From positions 84,521 through 148,520 of the forward strand of contig CACMTN010000001.1 in the NCBI GenBank assembly GCA_902616615.1: DNA of 64,000 nt, in the 5' to 3' direction. Origin of the DNA: an uncultured SAR116 cluster alpha proteobacterium (GTDB lineage Bacteria > Pseudomonadota > Alphaproteobacteria > Puniceispirillales > Marisalimonadaceae). Each line of letters starts with the position of its first letter. Positions within the stretch are counted from its first letter, which is position 1. The position numbers and the translations under genes were made by a program. Shown here in pieces: positions 40,769 to 49,521 of the stretch. The notes beneath the pieces are model-generated. The model worked only from the letters and a program-made list of their open reading frames with translations. It was not told where the DNA came from and did not search any database.

Positions 40769-41725
40769 TTATTTAGACGTTGAAAATATTGTAATAGCGG
40801 CCTGACTCATTTCTTTTATGCATATTAGAGCTGTTGGCAATTGTACAGAATTACTAACAAAAGCGTGCATTTGACCAGGGAACAGGCGATAATGAACTTC
40901 ATTTCCAAAAGACAAAAGTCTTCTTTTATAAGCATCACCTTCATCAACTAGAGGATCTAGACCAGCTCCAAAAATATATGTTGGTGGCATATTTTCTAAG
41001 TTAGGTGTTAAAATTGGAGATGCCCTCCAATCTATTTGTTCTTCATAAGAATTTAAATAATGATTCATAAAATACTCTATAGTTTTTTTATTAAGGATCA
41101 TTCCCTCAAGTTCTATATCCATTGATCTTCTGCACATAGTCATATCTACCCAAGGATAAACTAATATTTGACCATGTACTTTTGGGATTATTTTATCTCT
41201 CGACATAATCGTACCAACAGTTGCTAATGCGCCGCCAGCACTATCTCCACACAAAATGATTTTATTTTCATCAATTTTAAGTTCACTTGATATTTTTATA
41301 ATTTCTGTAATTGCATCTTTTGTTTCAGTAATTTGAGATGGAAATTTAAATTCAGGAGCAAGTTTATAATCAACCGCAATCACTATCGCATTGGTTTGCT
41401 TGCATAGATGTCTACATACTAAATCATGACTTTCAAGATCACCCATTACAAAGCCACCTCCATGAAAATATATTATTAAAGGTAACTTATTTTTATTAAT
41501 ATTATGAGAAGATTTGTTAAGATATTTCCTTAATGGAATATTTCCAAGAGTACCATTAACTGAGAAATTTTCTACATCTGTTATATCAACCTTCAAGTCT
41601 TCAGGAGTTTCTGCCATTTTTGCTCTTAAGGCTCTAAGCTCCTGCGGAGTAAAGCTCTCAAGAGCAGGTGCATTATTATTTATACGTTCATCAATTAAAG
41701 TTTGTGTATCTTTATCAATTTGCAT
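40769..41725 (-). CDS. HSL-family alpha/beta hydrolase (esterase)
   Basis: 318 residues from ATG 41725, preceded by AAAAGAGAA; the frame is open upstream to 41761. Hormone-sensitive-lipase signature: oxyanion HGGGFVMGD, nucleophile GDSAGGAL, Asp in GLDPLVDEG and His in GQMHAFVS. Typical substrates are short-chain esters and small lactones. Cytoplasmic, no signal. It stands alone between two plus-strand genes. Confidence 0.85.
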   Translation of the reverse strand: MQIDKDTQTLIDERINNNAPALESFTPQELRALRAKMAETPEDLKVDITDVENFSVNGTLGNIPLRKYLNKSSHNINKNKLPLIIYFHGGGFVMGDLESHDLVCRHLCKQTNAIVIAVDYKLAPEFKFPSQITETKDAITEIIKISSELKIDENKIILCGDSAGGALATVGTIMSRDKIIPKVHGQILVYPWVDMTMCRRSMDIELEGMILNKKTIEYFMNHYLNSYEEQIDWRASPILTPNLENMPPTYIFGAGLDPLVDEGDAYKRRLLSFGNEVHYRLFPGQMHAFVSNSVQLPTALICIKEMSQAAITIFSTSK

Positions 41726-41814
41726 GTAGTTTCTCTTTTTTATTAATATATTTATAACCATATCAAAATTTATTTTAAATTAAATATTTTAAATCTTAAT
41801 AAACTTTAAAATCA

Positions 41815-41842
41815 AATAAAATTAGCCATAGCTAATTTTATT
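41815..41842. promoter_or_regulatory. Perfect 12-bp inverted repeat upstream of the metal-exporter-like gene
   Basis: AATAAAATTAGC (41815-41826), loop CATA, GCTAATTTTATT (41831-41842). It could be an operator for a metal-responsive regulator or an RNA hairpin in the leader. It is also a possible terminator, but the arms are symmetric and it lies upstream of both flanking genes (divergent arrangement), which favours regulation. Confidence 0.5.
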
Positions 41843-41907
41843 AGTAGGTTGACGTTATTAATGTTGTGTGCAATATAAAGTGTTTAAACGAATTTTATAG
41901 AGAATAT

Positions 41908-43077
41908 ATGAATTATTACTCATCACAAGCATCTATCTACCCATTAATTATTAGGTATCAGCAAATATTTAGTTATTTGTTTTTATTTGTTGGAGTTTAC
42001 CTATTTTTTAATATTGATAATCAGACATGGGAAATTATAAAATCATCAGTTTCTGATGCTTATATAGGTGTTACTAGTTTTGTGGCTGGAACATTATTGC
42101 TTTTTTTTACATTAGAGAAATATCTAAAAATTGATGTAAAAAATATTCTTTTAAATAAACCAAAATTAGAAGTCTTTATAAGTTCCTTTCTTGGAGCTCT
42201 CCCTGGCTGTGGAGGAGCCATTATTGTTTTAACTCAATACTCAAGAGGCAAAGCATCGTTTGGATCTGTTGTTGCAGCTTTGACTGCGACAATGGGTGAT
42301 GCGGCTTTTCTATTAATTGCTAGAGAACCATTAACTGGATTATTAATTCTATTAATTGGTTTTTTTGTAGGATATGTGTCCGGTTTACTAGTTAATTCAA
42401 TTCATGGAAAGAGTTTCATGAAGATGAATGGTTGTGATTTGATTAGATTAAATTGCAAACCATCAAAGTATAATACATCAAAAACTTTAGATTTAATCTG
42501 GGTAGCCTTAATGATACCAGGCATAGTTTTTGGAATTTTATCAGCTTTTCAAATTGATCTTGATGCCTATTTTTCAAATAATTTTATTGAGAAACCAATA
42601 ACATTTTTTGGCTTTTTTGCAGGTTCTTTGTGTTTTATTATGTGGATTATACCAATAATTAGTGGTTTTAAGTATAGTCCTTCAGGTCTCAACGAAAAGA
42701 TAATTAGAAGAACTGTTTCAGATACTAACTTTATAACAGGTTGGGTGATACTAGCTTTCCTTGCTTATGAATTAACTGTTCATTTTGGAGGTTTTAATTT
42801 AGAAACTATCTTCAAATCATATTATATATTAATTCCAATAATTGCTATTCTGATAGGTTTTTTGCCTGGTTGTGGACCACAAATATTGGTTACCACGCTA
42901 TATTTAAATGGTATAATACCGCTATCCGCACAAATCGGTAATGCAATTTCAAATGATGGTGATGCTTTATTTCCTGCAATTGCACTGCACCCCAAGGCTG
43001 CCTTCATAGCTACAATCTACTCAGCTTTTCCAGCAATAATCGTTAGTTATGGTTACTTATTTATATTTGAATTTTAA
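41908..43077 (+). CDS. Putative 10-TM heavy-metal/manganese exporter (ArsP_2/DUF2899 family)
   Basis: 389 residues from ATG 41908 (the frame extends upstream to GTG 41866). About ten membrane segments are arranged as two repeats, each with a signature LPGCGGA (SFLGALPGCGGA) or LPGCGPQ (IGFLPGCGPQ) followed by a small-residue-rich helix with an acidic pair (TMGDAAF, SNDGDALFP). This duplicated LPGCG pattern is that of the putative manganese/heavy-metal transporter family. Substrate is not proven. A strong palindrome lies about 65 bp upstream of the start. Confidence 0.7.
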   Translation: MNYYSSQASIYPLIIRYQQIFSYLFLFVGVYLFFNIDNQTWEIIKSSVSDAYIGVTSFVAGTLLLFFTLEKYLKIDVKNILLNKPKLEVFISSFLGALPGCGGAIIVLTQYSRGKASFGSVVAALTATMGDAAFLLIAREPLTGLLILLIGFFVGYVSGLLVNSIHGKSFMKMNGCDLIRLNCKPSKYNTSKTLDLIWVALMIPGIVFGILSAFQIDLDAYFSNNFIEKPITFFGFFAGSLCFIMWIIPIISGFKYSPSGLNEKIIRRTVSDTNFITGWVILAFLAYELTVHFGGFNLETIFKSYYILIPIIAILIGFLPGCGPQILVTTLYLNGIIPLSAQIGNAISNDGDALFPAIALHPKAAFIATIYSAFPAIIVSYGYLFIFEF

Positions 43078-43138
43078 AATTTAGTTAGTTTTTCAAACAT
43101 TATGGTATTTTTTTTAATTTAATAATAAGTGATACTTG

Positions 43139-44020
43139 ATGAATGGAAAGTGTAAAGTTAATATAAACAACAATTTCAAATTGCTAATGAAAAATGAAGT
43201 ATGCTTAATGAATTTTAAACCAGCGAATACACCTTCCAATGATGCACTTAGAGTTAAAGCAGTTCAAAGAACTGGTGTATTAGATGAAAGCAAAGCAGAG
43301 TTATATGATATTTATTGTTTTCTTGCAAAAGAAATAACTGGTTGTCCGGTAAGTTGGACTGGTGTTATTGATAGTGAAAAACAGTTTGTTTTAGCAAGAG
43401 ATGGTTTTCCAGATGAAGTGCCAATGGAGATGCCAAGAGACCAAACACTTTGTCAATTTGCAATTGAAAAAACAGAACCTTTAATCATCAATGACATGAC
43501 TATTGACTATCGTTTTAAGAACCATCCAGCTGTTATTGATTTTGGAGTAAAGTTCTATGCAGCATTTCCCGTTACTACTTCAGATGGTTATACTCTTGGA
43601 ACGTTATGTGTAAGTGATAATAGAGTGAGAAGATTAACAAAAAACAAAATTAAATTATTAAAAGGTTTGGCCTCAAAGTTGTCTTATCAACTAGAAGTAC
43701 AAGTTAATCAAAGAAAAGGCACCGCTGAGTCTGTAATTAACATATTAAACAAATTAATTGGAAATTTTAAAAACCTTCAAATAATAGAAGCAATTACAAT
43801 TTTAAAATTTATTATAAATGAACAGATTTCAAGAGATGACGAAGAGTTGTTAATACAATTTGGTATAGCTCATAAAAAGAATGATATTCTAGAACTATCC
43901 TCACAAGGTAAGAATTTAAAATCAGAATTAAACCTGAACATAGGAACATTGAAACGTGTAAAAAATCTTTCATCTGACAATGAACAACTTATGAATATGT
44001 TAGATCAAATTAAAGGTTAA
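43139..44020 (+). CDS. GAF-domain protein
   Basis: 293 residues; start ATG 43139, with later ATGs (43187, 43208) possible. A GAF domain spans about 35-180: LAKEITGCPVSWTGVIDSE, RDQTLCQFAIE, PLIINDMTIDYRF, VKFYAAFPV, TLGTLCVSD. The C-terminal 100 residues are helical with no kinase, cyclase or EAL/GGDEF domain. It is probably a sensor or regulatory protein. The next gene starts 2 bp after its stop, so the two are translated together. Confidence 0.75.
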   Translation: MNGKCKVNINNNFKLLMKNEVCLMNFKPANTPSNDALRVKAVQRTGVLDESKAELYDIYCFLAKEITGCPVSWTGVIDSEKQFVLARDGFPDEVPMEMPRDQTLCQFAIEKTEPLIINDMTIDYRFKNHPAVIDFGVKFYAAFPVTTSDGYTLGTLCVSDNRVRRLTKNKIKLLKGLASKLSYQLEVQVNQRKGTAESVINILNKLIGNFKNLQIIEAITILKFIINEQISRDDEELLIQFGIAHKKNDILELSSQGKNLKSELNLNIGTLKRVKNLSSDNEQLMNMLDQIKG

Positions 44021-44022
44021 AA

Positions 44023-44334
44023 ATGTTTGGAAAAATTTTAAATTTTAAATTCACATCTATAAGCGAAGCAAAACTGGCTGCATCATTTTGCTCTGAAAAG
44101 TTTGGTTCTAAAATAAGTGAATATAATATTGTAGGTCTTAATATTTTCATTAGTCAATCAGGTGATCTAAATGTTTCCATTAAATTTGAAAATCCAGATG
44201 CATTAAAAAGCTTTGAAACTAATTATCTAAACATTATTGCAGATCTAAAAGGAAGTCTGGTTTTTAAAGAAAATAATTTTGTAGGTGTTTGTACTTTTAC
44301 GTATGAGAAGGAAGCCACAAGTACAGAAATGTAG
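44023..44334 (+). CDS. Small protein partner of the GAF protein
   Basis: 103 residues, cytoplasmic, alpha/beta (KLAASFCSEKFGSKISE, LNVSIKFENPDALKSFE, KENNFVGVCTFTYEKE). Not recognised. Its start is 2 bp after the GAF gene stop, which points to a functional pair. Confidence 0.55.
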   Translation: MFGKILNFKFTSISEAKLAASFCSEKFGSKISEYNIVGLNIFISQSGDLNVSIKFENPDALKSFETNYLNIIADLKGSLVFKENNFVGVCTFTYEKEATSTEM

Positions 44335-44358
44335 ATTTATTTCTAGAAAGTTTTATAA

Positions 44359-45282
44359 ATGATAAAAGCGTCAGAAACATTTGAAGGAACATGGCCATTT
44401 CTGCCTAATTTTTTTGATGGAAATGGTTTTCTAATGCATTACGTAGATGAGGGGCCAAGACAGGCTAATCCAATTATCCTTCTTCATGGCGAACCTACCT
44501 GGGGCTATTTATATAGAAAATTCATACCTAAATTATCAAAATCATACCGGGTTGTTGTTCCAGATATGATGGGTTTTGGTAAATCAGAAACTCCGCAAGA
44601 TAAAGAATATACTTTAAAAACTCATGTTGAAAATTTGAGTAGATTAATTGACTATTTAAAATTAACCAATATCACGTTTGTTGGCCAAGATTGGGGTGGT
44701 CCGATAACAGCTGCTTATTCGATAAGAAATCCAAATAAGGTAAAAAGTTTTGTTTTAATTAATACATTATTTGGATATAGCAAAGAAGAAAGGCCAAAGA
44801 ATTTATCTCCATGGTTTCAGTGGATAAATAAACATTATCAAGATAAAACATTAGACGGTATCTTGGGTGAGCTTGGATCTACACTTCTTTCTGTGATGAA
44901 GATTCCTAACTTTACAAATAATAATATTATAAATGATATATGGATTAATGCTTATTCATCTCAGTTTCCTGATAGAGCAAGTTGTATAGGAGCTATTAAT
45001 TTCCCATTAGATGCTCTTTTAAATAGGATTGTACCTTATATTGTAGAAGGTATTAAAAAAGGTGACCTTAAGTCTTTATGTTCGAAACCAGCTGTTTTGG
45101 CATATGGAATGAAAGATAAAGCAATTGAACCTGATTACGCTATAAGAGACTTTAAAGCTCTTTTTCCTGGTTCTAAGGTTGTTGAAATGCCAGATGCTGG
45201 TCATTATTCTCAAGAAGATGAACCAGAACTTTTAATAAACTTAATAGAAGAGTTCATGACAGAAAATGAAAACAAATTATGA
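44359..45282 (+). CDS. Haloalkane dehalogenase-like alpha/beta hydrolase
   Basis: 307 residues. The motifs are those of haloalkane dehalogenases: HGEPTWGYLYR (oxyanion Glu and halide-stabilising Trp), nucleophile Asp in VGQDWGGP (Asp rather than Ser, next to a second halide-contact Trp) and catalytic His in DAGHYSQED. Family members hydrolyse carbon-halogen bonds. Length matches DhaA/LinB types. The natural substrate is unknown; marine halogenated organics are plausible. It overlaps the DUF952 gene by 4 bp. Confidence 0.8.
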   Translation: MIKASETFEGTWPFLPNFFDGNGFLMHYVDEGPRQANPIILLHGEPTWGYLYRKFIPKLSKSYRVVVPDMMGFGKSETPQDKEYTLKTHVENLSRLIDYLKLTNITFVGQDWGGPITAAYSIRNPNKVKSFVLINTLFGYSKEERPKNLSPWFQWINKHYQDKTLDGILGELGSTLLSVMKIPNFTNNNIINDIWINAYSSQFPDRASCIGAINFPLDALLNRIVPYIVEGIKKGDLKSLCSKPAVLAYGMKDKAIEPDYAIRDFKALFPGSKVVEMPDAGHYSQEDEPELLINLIEEFMTENENKL

Positions 45283-45626
45283 ATTTAGTTTATAAAGTCT
45301 GTTCTAAAGATGAATGGAATCAAGCAATTATTAATCAATTTTATTCTGGTTCAGATGTTGATAATAAAGATGGTTTCATTCATTTGTCTACAAAAAAACA
45401 GTTAAATGAAACGGTAACAAAACATTTTCGGGGAAAGAAAAATTTGTTAGTTATCTCCTTTAGCACTAAAAAAATACAAGATAATCTTAAATGGGAAGTT
45501 TCTCGAAATGGTGATCTTTTTCCTCATTACTATGGGAATTTAGATGCAAAATTTGCAGAAAAGATTTATAATTTAAACTTAAATGCTGATGGTATCCATG
45601 AATTTCCTGAAAACTTTTTCTCCTAA
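45279..45626 (+). CDS. DUF952 family protein
   Basis: 115 residues with the DUF952 pattern: YKVCSKDEWNQA, DGFIHLSTKKQLNETVTKHF, LKWEVSRNGDLFPHYYGNL. Family function is unknown; the fold resembles ADP-ribosyltransferase-type folds according to published family descriptions as I recall. It overlaps the dehalogenase-like gene upstream. Its last 48 bp overlap, tail to tail, the end of the glycosyltransferase gene on the other strand. Confidence 0.85.
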   Translation: MNLVYKVCSKDEWNQAIINQFYSGSDVDNKDGFIHLSTKKQLNETVTKHFRGKKNLLVISFSTKKIQDNLKWEVSRNGDLFPHYYGNLDAKFAEKIYNLNLNADGIHEFPENFFS

Positions 45627-46658
45627 AAAACTTTGTAAAAATTGTTTTTCTGCATTTAGTCCGTATTTTTGTCTAAGATGTTTATTATTGATAGCATCTT
45701 TTAAAACCTCAGCTAGCTGATCTTGATTTAGAGGATCTACACACCAACCTGTTTTTGAATCAATTACGGCATCTGTTACTCCTCCATCTAAGCCCGCAAT
45801 CGATGGAATTCTAAAAGCGGCTGCTTCAATATAAGATATACCAAAACCTTCAATAGACTCGTTCACTTTATATGATGGCATTACAAAAACATCAGAGCTT
45901 TCTAAGAACTTTTGTTTTAAATTATTATTTATTTTTCCAATTAAAAACACTTGGTCTGTTAAATTTAATTTTTTAATATTTTCTTTTATTTCCTTAAACT
46001 GTAATCCCTCACCACAAATATTCCACTGAAATGGTTTTAATAACTTATTTTTATTTAAATTTGATAAACATCTTAATACTGGAAGAATACCTTTTCTTTT
46101 TTCAAGTCTACAAATTGTTAAAAGAGAGACTGTTTTTGAATTTTCTATAGATTTTATTTTCTTTTTTGATGACTTTTCAAGTGAATAGGTAGGAGATATA
46201 ACTATTTTTTTAGTATTTGTAATTTTTAATTTATCAATCAAGCTAGATGTGTAATTAGAACTACAAATAATACAAGAAGCTCTGTTTAAAGAATTTTTTA
46301 TTTTTTTAATTTTTTTTTCTTTTGATAAAAATTCTTGTCCATGAGCAAATACATATACTTTATTGATAGTTTTAGGAACCGCATTTAGAGATTTCCAGCT
46401 GTCGCAAATAATAATATCATTACTTTTGCAGATTACTTTTAATAAAATTTTTTTTATAAATGGTCTAAATATTTTAGGAGAAAAATTGTTATGAATATGA
46501 ATGTTCAAATTTGTACTACCATACTCTTTTGATAAATAGTGATCTGGAAAAACATGTGTTTCATTATATATTGACAATTTTTTGCTAATTGAATCCATTA
46601 CATTTTGCATACCACCAGTTTTAGGAGGAAAAGTTTGTGTAACAATCATATATTTCAT
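45579..46658 (-). CDS. Family 4-type glycosyltransferase (GT-B)
   Basis: 359 residues from ATG 46658 (a TTG lies at 46667). The GT-B landmarks are N-terminal TQTFPPKTGGMQNVM, the middle TICRLEKRKG, and C-terminal VFVMPSYKVNESIEGFGISYIEAAAFRIPSIAG, which has the E-x7-E motif. It retains the donor nucleotide-sugar. Substrate unknown; probably envelope glycan or lipid glycosylation. Cytoplasmic or membrane-peripheral, no signal. Confidence 0.85.
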   Translation of the reverse strand: MKYMIVTQTFPPKTGGMQNVMDSISKKLSIYNETHVFPDHYLSKEYGSTNLNIHIHNNFSPKIFRPFIKKILLKVICKSNDIIICDSWKSLNAVPKTINKVYVFAHGQEFLSKEKKIKKIKNSLNRASCIICSSNYTSSLIDKLKITNTKKIVISPTYSLEKSSKKKIKSIENSKTVSLLTICRLEKRKGILPVLRCLSNLNKNKLLKPFQWNICGEGLQFKEIKENIKKLNLTDQVFLIGKINNNLKQKFLESSDVFVMPSYKVNESIEGFGISYIEAAAFRIPSIAGLDGGVTDAVIDSKTGWCVDPLNQDQLAEVLKDAINNKHLRQKYGLNAEKQFLQSFLGEKVFRKFMDTISI

Positions 46659-46750
46659 AAATATCAACTATAATTAAAACTATATTAAATCAAAATGTAT
46701 GGTTAAATGCTATCTCATATTATAATATAAAAATATTTATAGAGGTTATT

Positions 46751-47356
46751 ATGTTAAAATTAACTTTTAGTCCAGCTTCCCCATATGTACGTAAAGTTCT
46801 ATTATCAGCTTACAGGGCTGGAATTCAAGATAATATAGAACTTGTGGATGCAGGTACTGAATATGACAAATTATTGAGGAGTAAAAATCCTCTTGGAAAA
46901 ATCCCTGTCCTTCAAAAAGATGATGGAGATTTCTTATTTGATAGTAGAGTAATAGTAGAGCATTTAAATAAATTAGGAGGTGGTTTAATACCTGAATATG
47001 GCTCTGAAAGAGATATAATATTGAGAAGATCAGCTCTTGCTGAAGGGTTAACAGATGCATCCCTTCTTGTAGTTTATTCAGAGAGATATGCAGGTGGTGA
47101 GACACCTTCAAAATTATGGTTAGACTTACAAATAGGTAAAATAGACAGAACATTAGATTTTTTAGAAATTGATATCATTAATTGGTCAAACCCCATAGGA
47201 TTTGATGCAGCAAATATTGCTTTAGCCACGGCGCTTGATTATATGTCATTTAGGAATGTAAGAGACTGGAAATTAAACAGGTCAAAATTAAGTCAATGGT
47301 TTGATAATATGTCATCAAAACTTTCAGGTTTTGCTAAGACATCTCCTAAATCATAA
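46751..47356 (+). CDS. Glutathione S-transferase-like protein
   Basis: 201 residues. Thioredoxin-fold N-terminus with FSPASPYVRKVLLSAYRAG (Ser as candidate glutathione-activating residue), the cis-proline NPLGKIPVL and DSRVIVEHL, then the all-helical C-terminal domain. Bacterial GSTs of this type have varied roles (detoxification, reductive dehalogenation, stringent-response binding). Ribosome site GAGGTT precedes the ATG. Confidence 0.85.
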   Translation: MLKLTFSPASPYVRKVLLSAYRAGIQDNIELVDAGTEYDKLLRSKNPLGKIPVLQKDDGDFLFDSRVIVEHLNKLGGGLIPEYGSERDIILRRSALAEGLTDASLLVVYSERYAGGETPSKLWLDLQIGKIDRTLDFLEIDIINWSNPIGFDAANIALATALDYMSFRNVRDWKLNRSKLSQWFDNMSSKLSGFAKTSPKS

Positions 47357-47362
47357 TTAAAT

Positions 47363-48610
47363 CTAAGGTTGAATTAAAACAGCTCTAAAGTCATTTACAT
47401 TTGTTAAGGTAGGTGAAGTAAAAATCAAATCGTCAATTTTTTTAAAAAACTCATATGAGTTATTAGCATTTAAAAAACTCATTGGGTTCATTTTCAGCAA
47501 GGATGCTTTTTTTAGAGTTTCTTGTGAGACATATGCTCCAGCGTTATCCTCAATACCATCAATCCCATCTGTATCAATTGCAAGGCAATTTATACCACTT
47601 GCATTTTTTAGGTGAATTGCCATTGATAGCATAAACTCGGTATTTCTCCCCCCTTTACCATTGCCTTTAACTGTTACCGTGGTTTCTCCACCAGACAAAA
47701 GTAATATTGGCTTTCGTAGGGTAATATCTTTATATTTTTTCTCTTTTTTAATTTTGATGGCTAATTCAGCCATTTTTTTACCTTCAATTTTTGATTCTCC
47801 CTCAAGTGAATCTGAAATAATGATAGGAATGAAATCTTGTTTTTTAGCTGCTTCAGCGGCTTTTTTTAGTGCCATCATTGGGGTTGCAAGCATATATACA
47901 GGAGATTTATTTAATTTTGGTAATGTATTTTTTTTAATAATATCCTTTAATTGGTTATCAATAGAAATTTCATACTTTTCTAATATTTCAATTGAATCTT
48001 CATTTAAACCATTTGCTTGTATAGTTGGACCAGAACCAATATAAGCAGGGTCATCTCCAGGGATATCAGATATCATATAAGTCGTAAGTTTTGCTGGATA
48101 AATTGCTTGAGCAAGACGACCTCCTTTGATTTTGGATAAAGATCGTCTTACAATATTCATTTCATCTATTGGTGCACCACAACGTAAAAGTTCTTTATTA
48201 ATCCTTTGTTTTTCTTCAAAAACAACTCCTTTTGCAGGAAAGGTTAGTAAAGAAGATGCACCTCCTGAAATAAGAAAAACAATATGATCGTCTTTTGATG
48301 ATTTTGTTGCTAATTCAAAAACTTTTTTAGACGCTAAAAGACCATTTTCATCTGGTTCGGGATGAGAGGCTTCAACAATTTTTATAAATTTAGTTTTAGT
48401 ATAATGACCATATCTTGTTACAACTAAACCATCTAGAGGACCATCATAAGTGTTTTCGAATTCTTGCGCCATACTTGCACCTGCTTTACCTGCACCTAAT
48501 ACAATAAGTTTACCTTTAGGCTTTTGAGGAAGATTTCTAAATTTACCTTTGGGTTTAGCTGCATCAAGTGCCGATTTCATAATCAATTTGAGTGATTTTT
48601 CAAAATTCAT
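47363..48610 (-). CDS. gckA: Glycerate 2-kinase (MOFRL family)
   Basis: 415 residues. Phosphorylates D-glycerate to 2-phosphoglycerate with ATP. The glycine-rich LVLGAGKAGASMA-type loop (GKLIVLGAGKAGAS), VFLISGGASSLLTFP and the C-terminal MOFRL part LLLSGGETTVTVKGNGKGGRNTEF with IDTDGIDG match the GckA/TtuD family. It may return glycerate from the glucosylglycerate cluster at 52-56 kb or from tartrate/hydroxypyruvate metabolism to glycolysis; this link is inference. Confidence 0.9.
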   Translation of the reverse strand: MNFEKSLKLIMKSALDAAKPKGKFRNLPQKPKGKLIVLGAGKAGASMAQEFENTYDGPLDGLVVTRYGHYTKTKFIKIVEASHPEPDENGLLASKKVFELATKSSKDDHIVFLISGGASSLLTFPAKGVVFEEKQRINKELLRCGAPIDEMNIVRRSLSKIKGGRLAQAIYPAKLTTYMISDIPGDDPAYIGSGPTIQANGLNEDSIEILEKYEISIDNQLKDIIKKNTLPKLNKSPVYMLATPMMALKKAAEAAKKQDFIPIIISDSLEGESKIEGKKMAELAIKIKKEKKYKDITLRKPILLLSGGETTVTVKGNGKGGRNTEFMLSMAIHLKNASGINCLAIDTDGIDGIEDNAGAYVSQETLKKASLLKMNPMSFLNANNSYEFFKKIDDLIFTSPTLTNVNDFRAVLIQP

Positions 48611-48700
48611 AATAAATTTGCAATTTTAGTTAGTTTCTTAAAGAATGACTTTATAAGTTTTTAAATTCAATCATTAAATAAATTAAAGTGCAGGAATGAA

Positions 48701-49489
48701 ATGGCTATTATAGAAAATAAATTAATTGGTAATACTTTGTTAGTAACTATTAATAATCCTTCTAAACGAAATTCAATGATCATTGGTTTTCACGATGAAT
48801 TACAATCAACAATCAAAATGGGGGAAGAAAATAAGAATGTAAACTCAATTATCATCACTGGTGCAGGAGATTTCTTTTGTGCGGGTGGTGACCTGAATGG
48901 TCTTAAAACAAGAAGATCAATGACAGAAGATGAGAGATATAATGCATTAGGTCAGTTAAATGGAACAATTCAAGCTATATATGACTGCTCAAAACCAATT
49001 ATTTCAGCTATTGAAGGTGGAGCAGCTGGTGCTGGTGTTTCACTAGCTATGGCTTGTGATTTAGTAGTGATGAGTGAACATACATTTTTTTCTTTAGCGT
49101 ATGTTAAAATTGGATTAACACCTGATGGCAATGCAACTAAATTCTTATCCGAAACTATGCCACGTCAGATGCTTTCTGAAATGGCAATGATAGGAGGTAA
49201 AATAGATGCCTCTAGATTATATCAAATAGGGGCTATTAATGTTTTATCACAAAAAGGAAATGCAAAAGAAACTGCTTTGGAATTATCTAAAAATTTTAAC
49301 AATCTTCCTAAAAATTCAATTTCCAGAATAAAGAAATTATCTAGATCTGCTTATGGAAATAATTTTTCAGATCAGCTTAAAATGGAAACTGATCTAATGG
49401 TGAAATCTATGGGTGACAAAGAGAGCATAGAGGGTATTGATGCTTTCTTAGAAAAAAGAGAGCCGGATTATAAAAAATTAAGAAAGTAG
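48701..49489 (+). CDS. Enoyl-CoA hydratase/isomerase family protein
   Basis: 262 residues of the crotonase fold. CoA/oxyanion residues are in FFCAGGDLNGLK and IEGGAAGAGVSLAMACDLV. The usual first catalytic Glu of hydratases is not obvious (SLAYVKIGLTPDGN), so an isomerase or other crotonase activity is possible. Pathway unknown; it stands beside a lytic transglycosylase gene without functional link. Confidence 0.85.
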   Translation: MAIIENKLIGNTLLVTINNPSKRNSMIIGFHDELQSTIKMGEENKNVNSIIITGAGDFFCAGGDLNGLKTRRSMTEDERYNALGQLNGTIQAIYDCSKPIISAIEGGAAGAGVSLAMACDLVVMSEHTFFSLAYVKIGLTPDGNATKFLSETMPRQMLSEMAMIGGKIDASRLYQIGAINVLSQKGNAKETALELSKNFNNLPKNSISRIKKLSRSAYGNNFSDQLKMETDLMVKSMGDKESIEGIDAFLEKREPDYKKLRK

Positions 49490-49521
49490 ATTGTATGGCA
49501 CATTGATTGCTTATAAAAAGC

